Origin: Streptomyces sp. DG2A-72
GTDB lineage: Bacteria > Actinomycetota > Actinomycetes > Streptomycetales > Streptomycetaceae
Assembly (NCBI RefSeq): GCF_030499575.1
Contig: NZ_JASTLC010000001.1
Span: 8,704,001 to 8,768,000 of the forward strand
Direction of reading: 5' to 3'
Length of the DNA stretch: 64,000 bases
Part shown: piece by piece, positions 51,623-61,800 of the stretch
How positions within the stretch are numbered: position 1 is the stretch's first letter
Layout: each line of letters begins with the position of its first letter
Program-made: the position numbers and the translations under genes
Notes under the pieces: generated by a model
What the model saw: only the letters and a program-made list of their open reading frames with translations
Told to the model about the DNA's origin: nothing
Databases searched by the model: none

Positions 51623-53425
51623 GTGAGCCGTAACCGCGCTTCCAAGCCGCCCAAGAAGGACCTCGCGGCCGAGGCGTTCGCGGAGGGCATGCGGCTGGTG
51701 CGGGCCAACCGGGCGCTTGCCGCCGTCGGGTTCAGCACCTGCCGCAAGGAGGACTGCCCGCTCGCGCCCACCTCCGGGCTCGTCCGCGTCGACTCCGACG
51801 GCATCCTGCATGTCCACCCCACCCGCCGAGCCGACCCCGCCGACTGGGCCTGGGCGATCGCCCACGGCATCATCCACCTCGGCTTCGGCCACGTCCCGGC
51901 GAAGGAGGGCCGCCGTACCCAGCCCGACCGGTACGAGCTCGCCGCCCGCTGCGCCGTCGTCAACCGCTTCCTGCTCGGTTTCTCCATCGGCCGCACCCCC
52001 GACGCCCTGCCGCCCGCCTACCCCGACGGCGACGAGGAGCAGCTCGCCGCCCGCTGGCGCCGCGACGGCATCCCGGGCCCGTACGAGCACTGCGGCACGG
52101 CCGGCGGCGACCCGGACCAGCTCCTGGTGCCGTGGGACACCTGGATGGGCGGCACCCCGACGAACTGGCAGCTGGACTTCGCGCACGCCCTCACCCGCAC
52201 CGTGGCCACCGCCATGGACGTGGCCGGTGGCCGCCGCGACTCGATGCGCGGCGGACCCACCCGGCTCCAGCCGTGGGAGCGGGCCCTGAGCTGGTTCGTC
52301 TCCTCCTACCCGCTGCTCGGCGGGATCGCGGCCGGCATCACCCTGGTCGCCGACGCCGAACTCGCCCGCGCCCACGGCATCTCCGTCGCCGCCGTCGACG
52401 CGGAGGCGGCCGAGATCTACCTCAATCCCCTGCGCGAACTCGACGACGAGGAATGGCGGTTCGTCCTCGCCCACGAGATGCTGCACGCCGCCCTGCGCCA
52501 CGGCGACCGCCGCGGCCCCCGCGACCCGTATCTGTTCAACGTCGCCTGTGACTACGTCATCAACGGCTGGCTGGCCGAGATGCAGATCGGCACCATGCCC
52601 GACGGACTGCTCCACGACCCCGGACTCACGGGCCTCTCCGCCGAGGAGGTCTACGACCGTATCGCCGGCGACGTGCGCCGGATGCGCCGTCTGTCGACCC
52701 TGCGCGGCAAAGGCGTGGGCGACATCCTCGGCGGACCGCTCGGCAGCCCGCGCGACTACGTCGACCTGGACGAGTTCTACCGCCGGGGCCTGTGCCAGGG
52801 CCTCGACCTGCACCAGCAGCAGGAGCGCGGCTTCCTGCCCGGCGGCCTGGTCGAGGAAATTCGCGCACTGAGCCATCCGCCGCTGCCGTGGGACGCACAA
52901 CTGGCCCGCTGGTTCGACGAGTTCGTCCCCCGACCGGAGCCGGTACGGTCGTACGCCCGGCCCTCGCGTCGGCAGTCCTCCACCCCCGACATCCCGCGCG
53001 CGGGCCGCTACTTCCCGCCCGAGGAGATCGCCCGCTGCACCTTCGGCGTCGTCCTCGACACCTCCGGCTCCATGGACCGCACACTGCTCGCCAAGGCGCT
53101 CGGTGCCATCGCCTCGTACGCCGAGGCCCGTGACGTACCGGCCGCACGCGTCGTCTTCTGCGACGCGGCCCCGCACGACGCCGGATTCCTGCCGGTCACC
53201 GAGATCGCCGGGCGGGTGCGGGTGCACGGCCGCGGCGGTACGGTCCTCCAGCCCGGCATCGACCTGCTGCACCGGGCGGACGACTTCCCGCCGGGCGCCC
53301 CCATGCTGGTGATCACGGACGGCGACTGCGACACGCTCCGGGTGCGGCGCGAGCACGCCTATCTGATTCCCCAGGGCGCCCGACTGCCGTTCACCGCACG
53401 TGGTCCGGTGTTCCGCGTGCGGTGA
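51623..53425 (+). CDS. DUF2201-type protein: metallopeptidase-like domain plus VWA domain
   Basis: 600 residues. A zinc site HEMLH (284-288), followed by HG, lies in a DUF2201 N-terminal-like region (about 30-330), and a VWA-like C-terminal domain (about 470-600) has the metal-dependent adhesion motif DTSGS (479-483) and VITDGDCD. An extra HGIIHLGFGH motif near residue 80 resembles a second metal site. Probably works with the upstream MoxR-type ATPase as a chaperone or processing pair. The GTG start has only AAGGGG upstream; the 118 bases before it hold no other gene I can see. Confidence 0.85.
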   Translation: MSRNRASKPPKKDLAAEAFAEGMRLVRANRALAAVGFSTCRKEDCPLAPTSGLVRVDSDGILHVHPTRRADPADWAWAIAHGIIHLGFGHVPAKEGRRTQPDRYELAARCAVVNRFLLGFSIGRTPDALPPAYPDGDEEQLAARWRRDGIPGPYEHCGTAGGDPDQLLVPWDTWMGGTPTNWQLDFAHALTRTVATAMDVAGGRRDSMRGGPTRLQPWERALSWFVSSYPLLGGIAAGITLVADAELARAHGISVAAVDAEAAEIYLNPLRELDDEEWRFVLAHEMLHAALRHGDRRGPRDPYLFNVACDYVINGWLAEMQIGTMPDGLLHDPGLTGLSAEEVYDRIAGDVRRMRRLSTLRGKGVGDILGGPLGSPRDYVDLDEFYRRGLCQGLDLHQQQERGFLPGGLVEEIRALSHPPLPWDAQLARWFDEFVPRPEPVRSYARPSRRQSSTPDIPRAGRYFPPEEIARCTFGVVLDTSGSMDRTLLAKALGAIASYAEARDVPAARVVFCDAAPHDAGFLPVTEIAGRVRVHGRGGTVLQPGIDLLHRADDFPPGAPMLVITDGDCDTLRVRREHAYLIPQGARLPFTARGPVFRVR

Positions 53426-53488
53426 GCCGGAATGTGATCGGATGGTCCACGGAACCCCGCAACGGGACCCCATGCGAAAGGAAGAACC

Positions 53489-53917
53489 GTGGCAACCACG
53501 CGCTCCGCACACACGGTCTGGGAAGGCAACCTTCTCGAGGGCAACGGCGTCGTCACCTTCGACTCCTCCGGAGCCATCGGCGAGCAGCCGGTCACGTGGG
53601 CTTCGCGCGCCCAGGACGCGAACGGCAAGACCAGCCCCGAGGAGCTGATCGCCGCCGCCCACTCCAGCTGCTTCTCCATGGCCTTCTCGAACATGCTCGC
53701 CAAGGCCGGTACGCCGCCCACCAAGCTCGTCACCTCGGCGGACGTGTCCTTCCAGCCGGGTGAGGGGATCACCGGGATCCACCTCACCGTCGAGGGCACG
53801 GTTCCGGGCATCGACAACGACACGTTCGTCGCCACGGCGGAGGAGGCGAAGGTGGGCTGCCCGGTCAGTCAGGCGCTCACGGGTACGACGATCACGCTGT
53901 CGGCGAAACTCACCTGA
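53489..53917 (+). CDS. OsmC-family peroxiredoxin
   Basis: 142 residues. The two reactive cysteines are Cys61 in AAHSSCFSM and Cys124 in VGCPVSQAL, with Glu51/52 in SPEELIAAAH. These proteins reduce organic hydroperoxides (OsmC/Ohr type). GTG start with GAAAGGAAG upstream. Often under stress sigma control in Streptomyces; no such promoter is obvious here. Confidence 0.93.
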   Translation: MATTRSAHTVWEGNLLEGNGVVTFDSSGAIGEQPVTWASRAQDANGKTSPEELIAAAHSSCFSMAFSNMLAKAGTPPTKLVTSADVSFQPGEGITGIHLTVEGTVPGIDNDTFVATAEEAKVGCPVSQALTGTTITLSAKLT

Positions 53918-53983
53918 CGCTTCGCTGAGGGGTGCGGGGAGGGCAGGTGCCGCCGCTGGGTCCGTTGTCGGCTGCGGCGCCGT

Positions 53984-54024
53984 CGTGGCTTGTCGCGCAG
54001 TTCCCCGCGCCCCTTAGGGCGTTG
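53984..54024 (+). repeat. Dispersed intergenic repeat, short form (copy B4)
   Basis: GTGGCTTGTCGCGCAGTTCC followed by CCGCGCCCCTTAGGGCG, between osmC-like and dnaK genes. The rest of this 243-base gap holds the dnaK promoter. Confidence 0.85.
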
Positions 54025-54094
54025 CCCTACCCCCTCCGAAGAGCTGAGCGGGTGCTCAGTCCGTGATCCGGATGCCTCTCTGGGTACCCGTCCC

Positions 54095-54115
54095 ATTGAC
54101 AACAGCGCGCTCAAG
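54095..54115. promoter_or_regulatory. HAIR-like HspR operator at the dnaK promoter
   Basis: ATTGACA-N7-GCTCAAG matches the HAIR consensus CTTGAGT-N7-ACTCAAG at 10 of 14 positions with the exact spacer. It overlaps a TTGACA -35 hexamer (54096-54101); a weak -10, TGTGCT, lies 17 bases on at 54119-54124. It is 46-66 bases before the dnaK ATG. Confidence 0.5.
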
Positions 54116-54160
54116 TTTTGTGCTGGAGTGCGGGAGCGGCCCTGGCGGAAGGGGACAGCG

Positions 54161-56023
54161 ATGGCACGTGCGGTCGGAATCGATCTCGGGACCACGAACT
54201 CGGTGGTCGCCGTCCTGGAGGGCGGCGAACCCACCGTCGTCGCCAATGCGGAGGGGGCCAGGACCACACCATCGGTCGTGGCCTTCGCGAAGAACGGCGA
54301 GGTGCTCGTCGGTGAGGTGGCCAAACGGCAGGCCGTGACGAACGTGGAGCGCACGGCTCGCTCCGTGAAACGGCACATGGGCGACGGGAACTGGCGGTTC
54401 CCGGACCAGGGCGACATCGACGGCACCCGCTACCGGGCCCAGGAGCTGTCCGCCCGCGTCCTGCAGAAGCTGAAGCGGGACGCGGAGTCCTACCTCGGCG
54501 AGGACGTCACCGACGCGGTGATCACCGTACCGGCGTACTTCGACGACGCCCAGCGGCAGGCGACCAAGGAGGCCGGGGAGGTCGCGGGCCTGAAGGTGCT
54601 GCGGATCATCAACGAGCCGACGGCCGCCGCGCTCGCCTATGGCCTCGACCGCGGTGAGGAGCAGACCGTGCTGGTCTTCGACCTCGGCGGCGGCACCTTC
54701 GACGTGTCGCTGCTGGAGATCGGCGACGGCGTCATCGAGGTCAAGGCCACCAACGGCGACACACACCTCGGCGGCGACGACTGGGACCAGCGGGTCGTGG
54801 AATACCTGGTCAAGCGGTTCAAGGGACAGAACGGCATCGACCTCGGCAACGACAAGATGGCGCTGCAACGGCTGCGCGAAGGCGCCGAGAAAGCCAAGAT
54901 CGAGCTGTCGTCGTCCACCGAGACCACGATCAACCTCCCCTACATCACCGCCTCCGCCGAGGGACCGCTCCACCTCGACGAGAAGCTGACCCGCGCCCAG
55001 TTCCAGGAGCTGACCGCCGACCTCCTCGACCGCTGCAAGAACCCCTTCCACCAGGCGGTCAAGGACGCCGGCATCAAGCTCTCCGCGGTCGACCATGTGA
55101 TCCTCGTCGGCGGCTCGACCCGGATGCCCGCCGTGACCGAACTGGTCAAGGAGCTGACCGGCAAGGACCCGCACAAGGGCGTCAACCCGGACGAGGTCGT
55201 GGCGGTCGGCGCCGCCCTCCAGGCCGGTGTCATCCGCGGCGACGTCAAGGACGTCCTGCTGCTCGACGTCACCCCGCTGTCCCTGGGCATCGAGACCAAG
55301 GGCGGCATCATGACCAAGCTCATCGAGCGCAACACCACGATCCCGACCCGGCGTTCGGAGATCTTCACCACCGCCACCGACAACCAGCCCTCGGTCGGCA
55401 TCCAGGTCTACCAGGGCGAACGCGAGATCGCCGCCTACAACAAGAAGCTCGGCGTCTTCGACCTCACCGGACTGCCGCCCGCCCCGCGCGGGGTCCCGCA
55501 GATCGAGGTCGCGTTCGACATCGACGCCAACGGGATCATGCACGTCTCCGCCAAGGACCTCGCCACCGGCCGCGAGCAGAAGATGACCGTCACCGGCGGC
55601 TCGGCCCTCCCCAAGGACGACATCGACCGCATGATGCGGGAGGCCGAGCAGTACGCGGAGGAGGACCGCAACCGCCGCGAGGCCGCGGAGACCCGCAACC
55701 AGGCCGAGCAACTCGTCTACCAGACCGAGAAGTTCCTGCGGGAGAACGAGGACAAGGTCGCCACCGACACCAAGTCGGAGGTCGAGTCCGCGATCACCGA
55801 ACTCAAGGAACTCCTGGAGCGCAACGCCGAGACCAACGAACTGCGCACCGGCGTCGAGAAACTCGCCTCCGTCAGCCAGAAGATGGGCCAGGCCATGTAC
55901 GCGCAGGCCCAGCAGACACCGTCGGAGGACGCCGGACAGCAGACCTCGTCGCCGGACGAGGAGGGCGTGGTGGACGCGGAGATCGTCGACGACGAACGGG
56001 ACCAGAAGGGCGGCGCTGCCTAG
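54161..56023 (+). CDS. dnaK: Hsp70 chaperone DnaK (stand-alone copy)
   Basis: 620 residues: nucleotide domain with [15 protein letters not shown] (4-18), [19 protein letters not shown] and [10 protein letters not shown]; substrate domain from about 390 with [17 protein letters not shown]; helical lid; and an acidic [13 protein letters not shown] tail. All standard motifs are intact. No grpE, dnaJ or hspR follows, so this is probably a second copy outside the main dnaK operon. The ATG has AAGGGGA upstream. Likely regulated by HspR through the HAIR-like site. Confidence 0.95.
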   Translation: MARAVGIDLGTTNSVVAVLEGGEPTVVANAEGARTTPSVVAFAKNGEVLVGEVAKRQAVTNVERTARSVKRHMGDGNWRFPDQGDIDGTRYRAQELSARVLQKLKRDAESYLGEDVTDAVITVPAYFDDAQRQATKEAGEVAGLKVLRIINEPTAAALAYGLDRGEEQTVLVFDLGGGTFDVSLLEIGDGVIEVKATNGDTHLGGDDWDQRVVEYLVKRFKGQNGIDLGNDKMALQRLREGAEKAKIELSSSTETTINLPYITASAEGPLHLDEKLTRAQFQELTADLLDRCKNPFHQAVKDAGIKLSAVDHVILVGGSTRMPAVTELVKELTGKDPHKGVNPDEVVAVGAALQAGVIRGDVKDVLLLDVTPLSLGIETKGGIMTKLIERNTTIPTRRSEIFTTATDNQPSVGIQVYQGEREIAAYNKKLGVFDLTGLPPAPRGVPQIEVAFDIDANGIMHVSAKDLATGREQKMTVTGGSALPKDDIDRMMREAEQYAEEDRNRREAAETRNQAEQLVYQTEKFLRENEDKVATDTKSEVESAITELKELLERNAETNELRTGVEKLASVSQKMGQAMYAQAQQTPSEDAGQQTSSPDEEGVVDAEIVDDERDQKGGAA

Positions 56024-56037
56024 GAGCTGGCGAGCCC

Positions 56038-56760
56038 TCAGAACCCCGCCCGCTCCCAGCCCCGCTGCTCCGGACGGGGGCCCAGCTGCTTCGGGTCGCG
56101 GCTGCGGTAGACGATGTACGGCCGGAACAGGTACTGCACCGGCGCGCTGAACATATGCACCAGACGGCTGTACGGCACGAACGCGATCAGGGCCATGCCG
56201 ATCACCGCGTGGATCTCGTCCAGCACGGGCACGCCCGCCATGCGGGCGGTGTCGGGCTGGAGGGTGAACAGGCTGCGGGCCCAAGGGGCGATGGACGCAC
56301 GGTAGTTGTAGCCGTCGCCGGAGGCGTGGCTCAGCTTGGCGACCATGCCGAGCACGATCGCGGCGAGCAGGACGACGTACATGACCTTGTCGTTGGCCGT
56401 CGTCGCGCGGAACACCGGCGCGTTGGTGCGGCGGCGGTGGATCAGGAGCACGATTCCGGCGATCGTGAGGAGACCGGCCGCGGTGCCGCCGTACAGGGAG
56501 ACCAGGTGGTACGAGCGCTCGCTGACGCCGATCGCGTCGGTCCACGACATCGGGATGAACAGGCCCACGAGGTGGCCGACGAGGACGAACAGGATGCCGT
56601 AGTGGAAGGCGGGGGAGGCGATGTTGAGCAGCTTCGACTCGTAGATCTGCGAGGAGCGTGTGGTCCAGCCGAACTGGTCGTAGCGGTAGCGCCAGACCAG
56701 GCCGGCGACCAGGAGTGCGAAGGCGACGTACGGCAGGACGCCCCAGAGGAAGACGGTCAT
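56038..56760 (-). CDS. narI: Respiratory nitrate reductase gamma subunit NarI
   Basis: 240 residues, five membrane spans. It has the NarI pattern: FLWGVLPYVAFALLVAGLVWRYRYDQFGWTTRSSQ, FHYGILFVLVGHLVG, and VPVLDEIHAVIGMALIAFVPYSRLVHMFS; the His residues bind two hemes b that pass electrons from menaquinol to NarGH. The ATG overlaps narJ by four bases. Last gene of the operon. Confidence 0.94.
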   Translation of the reverse strand: MTVFLWGVLPYVAFALLVAGLVWRYRYDQFGWTTRSSQIYESKLLNIASPAFHYGILFVLVGHLVGLFIPMSWTDAIGVSERSYHLVSLYGGTAAGLLTIAGIVLLIHRRRTNAPVFRATTANDKVMYVVLLAAIVLGMVAKLSHASGDGYNYRASIAPWARSLFTLQPDTARMAGVPVLDEIHAVIGMALIAFVPYSRLVHMFSAPVQYLFRPYIVYRSRDPKQLGPRPEQRGWERAGF

Positions 56761-57251
56761 GAGCGGGCTCCGGTGCGGACGGGCGGCAGGGTCGCGCACA
56801 CGGCGTCCAGGACGCAGGCGTACGGGGTGCCGAAGTCGGTGAGACGGGAACGGAGTTGCTCCAGACCGGCGCGGTGGTCGGTGAGCAGGTCGGTGTTGCC
56901 GGTACGGGAGGCGAACTCCAGCACCGCGGGCAGGAAGTCCGGCAGCTCCTCGCCGGTGAACTCCAGGCCGTGGGCGCGGTAGACCTCCTTGAAGCGGACC
57001 AGGGACATGCCCCTGCGCCGGGTGTCCCCGTCGTGCCACCAGCTCAGGTACAGGCTGTGGCGGTTCTTGAAGTCGAAGACCTCGACGTAGTGCGCGGCCA
57101 GTTGCTGCGGGTCGGTCACCGCCGCGTGGTCGGTGAACTCCCGCAGCTGCGGGGCGGCTTCGCGCAGCAGCGGCAGCCGGGCGCGGAACTCGTCGTCGGG
57201 GTAGGTGAGACAGAGCGCCGCCGCCTGGTACAGCACCTCGAACGTGGGCAT
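56757..57251 (-). CDS. narJ: Nitrate reductase molybdenum cofactor assembly chaperone NarJ
   Basis: 164 residues. TorD/NarJ-type all-helical chaperone: YQAAALCLTYPDDEFRARLPLLREA, then LAAHYVEVFDFKNRHSLYLSWWHDGDTRRRGM and ELPDFLPAVLEF. It binds apo-NarG for cofactor insertion and is not part of the final complex. Shorter than E. coli NarJ (about 235), as usual in actinobacteria. Start TGATG-coupled to narH. Confidence 0.93.
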   Translation of the reverse strand: MPTFEVLYQAAALCLTYPDDEFRARLPLLREAAPQLREFTDHAAVTDPQQLAAHYVEVFDFKNRHSLYLSWWHDGDTRRRGMSLVRFKEVYRAHGLEFTGEELPDFLPAVLEFASRTGNTDLLTDHRAGLEQLRSRLTDFGTPYACVLDAVCATLPPVRTGARS

Positions 57252-58801
57252 CAGGTCTCCTCCTCCTTGTCCGCGGTCTGCCGGTGGCGCAGCGCGTGGA
57301 AGTTCTCCACGGACACGAGCGGCAGATGAGTACGGCCCCCGGAGTCCTGGCCGAACGGCCCGTCGCCGCCCATGCCCGGCCCGCCGTCGTAGTCGAGGCT
57401 GCACCCGCCCGGGAGCGCCGACTCCTCCAGCCGCCGCGCGTCCGAGACAGCCGCCGTCGGGATCACATACCGGTCCTCGTACTTGGCGATCGCCAGCAGC
57501 CGGTACATCTCCTCGATCTCGGCGGCCCGCATGCCGACGGCGCGCGCGACCGACGGATCGGGCTCCTCACCCAGGTTGATGGCACGCATATGGGAGCGCA
57601 TCGCGGCGAGCTTCTCCAACGACGCCCGGACCGGGGCGACATCGCCCGCGGTGAAGAGCTCCGCCAGATACTCCAGCGGAATGCGCAGGGTGTCGATCGC
57701 GCCGAACAGGTTCCGCGCGTCCTCTCCGTCGTGCCCGGTCTCCGTCAGCGCCTCGACCACCGGCGACAGCGGCGGGATGTACCAGACCATCGGCATGGTG
57801 CGGTACTCGGGATGCAGCGGCAACGCCACCCGGTACGTGCTGATCAGCGCGCGCACGGGCGAGTGCCGGGCCGCCTCCACCCAGTCGTACGGGATCCCCG
57901 CCTCCGCACAGGCCCGCCGCACCCCGGGATCCTCGGGGTCGAGAAAGACACCCAACTGCGCCGCGTACAGCGCCTGTTCGTCGACCACGGAAGCCGCGGC
58001 CGTCACCCTGTCCGCGTCGTACAGCACCACCCCGAGATAGCGCAGCCGCCCCACGCACGTCTCCGAGCAGACCGTCGGCAGCCCCACCTCAAGGCGCGGA
58101 TAGCACAGCGTGCACTTCTCGGCCTTGCCGGTGCGGTGGTTGAAGTAGACCTTCTTGTACGGGCATCCGGTCACGCACATCCGCCAGCCCCGGCAGCGGT
58201 CCTGGTCGACGAGGACGATGCCGTCCTCCGCCCGCTTGTACATCGCGCCGGAGGGACAGGAGGCCACGCAGGACGGGTTGAGGCAGTGTTCGCAGATGCG
58301 CGGCAAATAGAACATGAAGGTCTGCTCGAACTCGAACCGCACCTTGTCGGCGGCCTGTCGGCGGACCCGCTCGACCATCGGATCGAGGTCGCCGTGGGCG
58401 GGGGCGCTCGCGGAGAGGTGCTGTGCCACCGGGTGGTCGTCGCCGAGCGGGGCGTCAGTGACGTTCCTGTGGTCGTAGGTCCAGGGCTCGTAGTAGTCCT
58501 TGTAGTCCTTGATCTCCGGGAGTCTCGGATTGGAGAAGATGCCCGCGAGCCTCTTGAAACGGCCGCCGGCCTTCAGCTTCAGCGCGCCGCGCCGGTTCAG
58601 CTGCCAGCCGCCCTGCCACGTCTCCTGGTCCTCGTAGCGGCGCGGATAGCCCTGGCCGGGGCGGGTCTCGACGTTGTTGAACCAGACGTACTCCATGCCC
58701 TGGCGGTTGGTCCACGCCTGCTTGCAGGTCACCGAGCAGGTGTGGCAGCCGATGCACTTGTCGAGGTTCATCACCATCGCGATCTGGGCCATGGGGCGCA
58801 T
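57251..58801 (-). CDS. narH: Respiratory nitrate reductase beta subunit NarH
   Basis: 516 residues with four Fe-S clusters. First Cys set Cys16, 19, 22, 26 (DKCIGCHTCSVTC); then ICEHCLNPSCVASCPSG; RCRGWRMCVTGCPYKK, where Trp replaces a Cys as in the 3Fe-4S cluster of known NarH; and KCTLCYPRL...CSETCVG. It carries electrons from NarI to NarG. The start (58801) shares its last base with the narG stop (TGATG); a second ATG three codons in is possible. Confidence 0.95.
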   Translation of the reverse strand: MRPMAQIAMVMNLDKCIGCHTCSVTCKQAWTNRQGMEYVWFNNVETRPGQGYPRRYEDQETWQGGWQLNRRGALKLKAGGRFKRLAGIFSNPRLPEIKDYKDYYEPWTYDHRNVTDAPLGDDHPVAQHLSASAPAHGDLDPMVERVRRQAADKVRFEFEQTFMFYLPRICEHCLNPSCVASCPSGAMYKRAEDGIVLVDQDRCRGWRMCVTGCPYKKVYFNHRTGKAEKCTLCYPRLEVGLPTVCSETCVGRLRYLGVVLYDADRVTAAASVVDEQALYAAQLGVFLDPEDPGVRRACAEAGIPYDWVEAARHSPVRALISTYRVALPLHPEYRTMPMVWYIPPLSPVVEALTETGHDGEDARNLFGAIDTLRIPLEYLAELFTAGDVAPVRASLEKLAAMRSHMRAINLGEEPDPSVARAVGMRAAEIEEMYRLLAIAKYEDRYVIPTAAVSDARRLEESALPGGCSLDYDGGPGMGGDGPFGQDSGGRTHLPLVSVENFHALRHRQTADKEEET

Positions 58802-61800
58802 CAGTACTCGACCTCCTGGCTGCGGCGGCGGATCACCGTCACCTCGTCGCGCTGGTTGCCCGTGGGGCCCAGGTAGTTGAACGCCCAGGAGAGCTGGGCG
58901 TAGCCGCCGACCAGGTGGGACGGCTTGAGGAGCAGCCGGGTCAGGGAGTTGTGGATGCCGCCGCGCTGCCGGGTCGTCTCCGTCTTCGGCACGCCCACCG
59001 TGCGTTCCTGCGCGTGATGCGTGTAGACGGTGCCGTGCGGGATGCGGTGCGAGACGACGGCGCGGGCGACGACCACGCCGTTGCGGTTGACGGCCTCGAT
59101 CCAGTCGTCGTCCTTGACGCCGATCGCGTCCGCGTCCTGCGGGGACATCCAGATGTTCTGGCCGCCGCGGGACAGCGCCAGCATGAAGAGGTTGTCCTGG
59201 TACTCGGAGTGGATGGACCACTTGTTGTGCGGGGTGAGGTAACGGACCGTCACCTCGCTTTGGCCGTCGGGCCCGAGGCGGGGTTCGCCGAAGAGCCGGT
59301 TCATGTCCAGGGGCGGCCGGTACACCGGCAGAGCCTCGCCCAGCTCGTGGATCCAGTCGTGGTCCAGGAAGAAGTGCTGGCGGCCGGTGAGGGTGTGCCA
59401 GGGCTTGAGATGCTCGGTGTTGAGCGTGAACGCCGTGTAGCGGCGCCCGCCGGACTCGCTGCCCGACCACTCCGGCGAGGTGATCACCGGCACGGGAGCG
59501 GCCTGCGTGTCCGCGTACGTGACCCGCTTGCCCTCGTGCTCGGCGGCCAGGTGGGCCATCGCCTGCCCGGTGCGCGCCTGAAGGGTGCGGAAGCCCTGGG
59601 TGGCGAGGCGCCCGTTGGTGGTGCCGGACAGGGCGAGGATCGTGTTCGCGGCCTTCACCGCCGTGTCGAGACAGGGGCGGCCTTCGTACGCCGTGCCGTT
59701 CAACTGCCGTAGATCCTCCACCTCCTCGGTCGGCATCAGGGCGATTCCCTTGGCGGGCAGACCGAGTTGCTCCACGAGTGGGCCGAGGGCGGTGAACTTC
59801 TTGCCGATCGCCGTGTAGTCACGCTCCACCACGGTCAGGTGGGGCATCGTCCGCCCGGGCACGGGGTCGCACTCCCCGCGCTTCCAGTCCCTCACGACCC
59901 CGCCCGGCTGGGCGATCTCGCCCGGCGTGTCGTGCTGGAGGGGCGACGCGACCAGGTCCTTGCGCACCCCGAGATGGCCGACGGCCAACTCGCTCAGCCG
60001 CTCGGCCAGTGCCTTGAACGTGTCGAAGTCCGTGCGCGCCTGCCACGGCGGGTCCACGGCCGGGGTGAAGGAGTGCACGTAGGGGTGTATGTCCGTGCTG
60101 GACAGGTCGTGCTTCTCGTACCAGGTCGCGGCGGGCAGGACGACATCCGACAGCAGCGTCGACGAGGTCTGCCGGAAGTCCAGCGACAGCAGAAGGTCGA
60201 GCTTGCCCTCGGGCGCCTCGTCCCGCCAGGTCACGTCCCTCGGGCGCTCGCCGGGCTCGGCCTCCCGCGCGCTCAGCGACGACTGCGTGCCGAGGAGGTG
60301 CTTGGTGAAGTACTCGGCGCCCTTCGCCGACGAGCCCAGCAGATTGGCCCGCCACAGCGTCAGCACGCGTGGCCAGTTCTCCGGCGCGTCCGGGTTCTCG
60401 CACGCGAACTTCAGGGTCCCGGCGCGGAGTTCGGCCACCACCCGCGACACCGGATCGCCGAACGCCCCGCCCAGCTCCAGCGGATTGCGGTCGAAGGTCG
60501 GATACGACGGCATCCACCCCGAACGCGCCGACAGGGCAAGGCAGTCCGCGCCGGTCATCCCCGCGAACCGGCCCTCACCCAGCGGCGAGGCGAGCACGTC
60601 GGCCGTGAACCGGTCGTAGCGCCACTGGTCGGTGTTGAGGAACCAGTACGCGGTGCCGATCATCTGGCGCGGCGGACGCGACCAGTCGGAGGCGGCGGCC
60701 AGCGTCGCCCAGCCGGTCACCGGGCGGCACTTCTCCTGGCCCACGTAGTGCGCCCAGCCGCCGCCGTTGCGGCCCTGGCAGCCGGTGAGCTGGAGCAGGG
60801 CGAGGAAGGCGCGGTAGATCGTCTCGGAGTGGAACCAGTGGTTCGTCCCCGCGCCCATCAGGATCATGCAGCGGCCCTTCGACCGCTCGGCCGTCCGCGC
60901 GAACTCCCGGGCGATCTTCACGCACTTGGCCGCGGGGACGGACGTGTGCGCCTCCTGCCAGGCGGGCGTGCAGGGCGCGTCGGCGTCCTCGTAGGAGGCG
61001 GGCCAGCGGCCGGGCAGGCCATGGCGGAAGATGCCGTACTGGGCGAGGAGCAGGTCGAAGACCGTGGTGACCAGGGGGCCGTCGGCGCCGCCCAGCCGGG
61101 TCGCCGGGACTCCCCGGCGCACGACGTCCCCGCGCCCCTGTCCGTGCTCGCCGCCCTCGGTGTCGAAGCGCGGCAGCAGCACCGCCACCCCTCCGGCCGC
61201 CTGATGGCCGTACAGGCTCAACTGCGGCTCGATCGGCCCGAGTTCGAGGTTCCAGCGGCCCTTGCCGGAGTCGGTCCAGCGGAAGCCGAGCGAGCCGTTG
61301 GGGACGACCGCGCGTCCGCTCGCCGCGTCCAGCACGACCGTCTTCCACTGCGCACCCTCGCCCTCGTGCCCCAGGTCGGCGGCGCGCAGGAACTTCCCCG
61401 GGACGTAGGCGCCGTCCCGTTCGGTCAGGGTCACCAGGAAGGGCAGGTCGGTGAACTTCCTTACGTAGTCCGCGAAGAACGGCGTCTCGCGGTCGACGAA
61501 GAACTCCCTGAGGATGACGTGGCCCATCGCGAGCGCTAGGGCGCCGTCCGTGCCGGGGTGCGGATGCAGCCACTCGTCGGCGAACTTCGCGTTGTCCGCG
61601 TAGTCGGGGGCGACGGCCACGACCTTCTGGCCGCGGTAACGGGCCTCCGCCATCCAGTGCGCGTCGTGTGTGCGGGTCACCGGGACGTTGGAGCCCCACA
61701 TCATCAGATACGCGGCGTCCCACCAGTCGCCCGACTCCAGTACGTCGGTCTGGTCGCCGAAGACCTGCGGCGAGGCGACGGGCAGGTCCGCGTACCAGTC

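Noticed and set aside
54060..54090. GGGTAC near 54082 as a SigB-type -10
   Set aside because: No GNNT motif at 14-16 bases upstream; the TTGACA and HAIR-like site give a better promoter.
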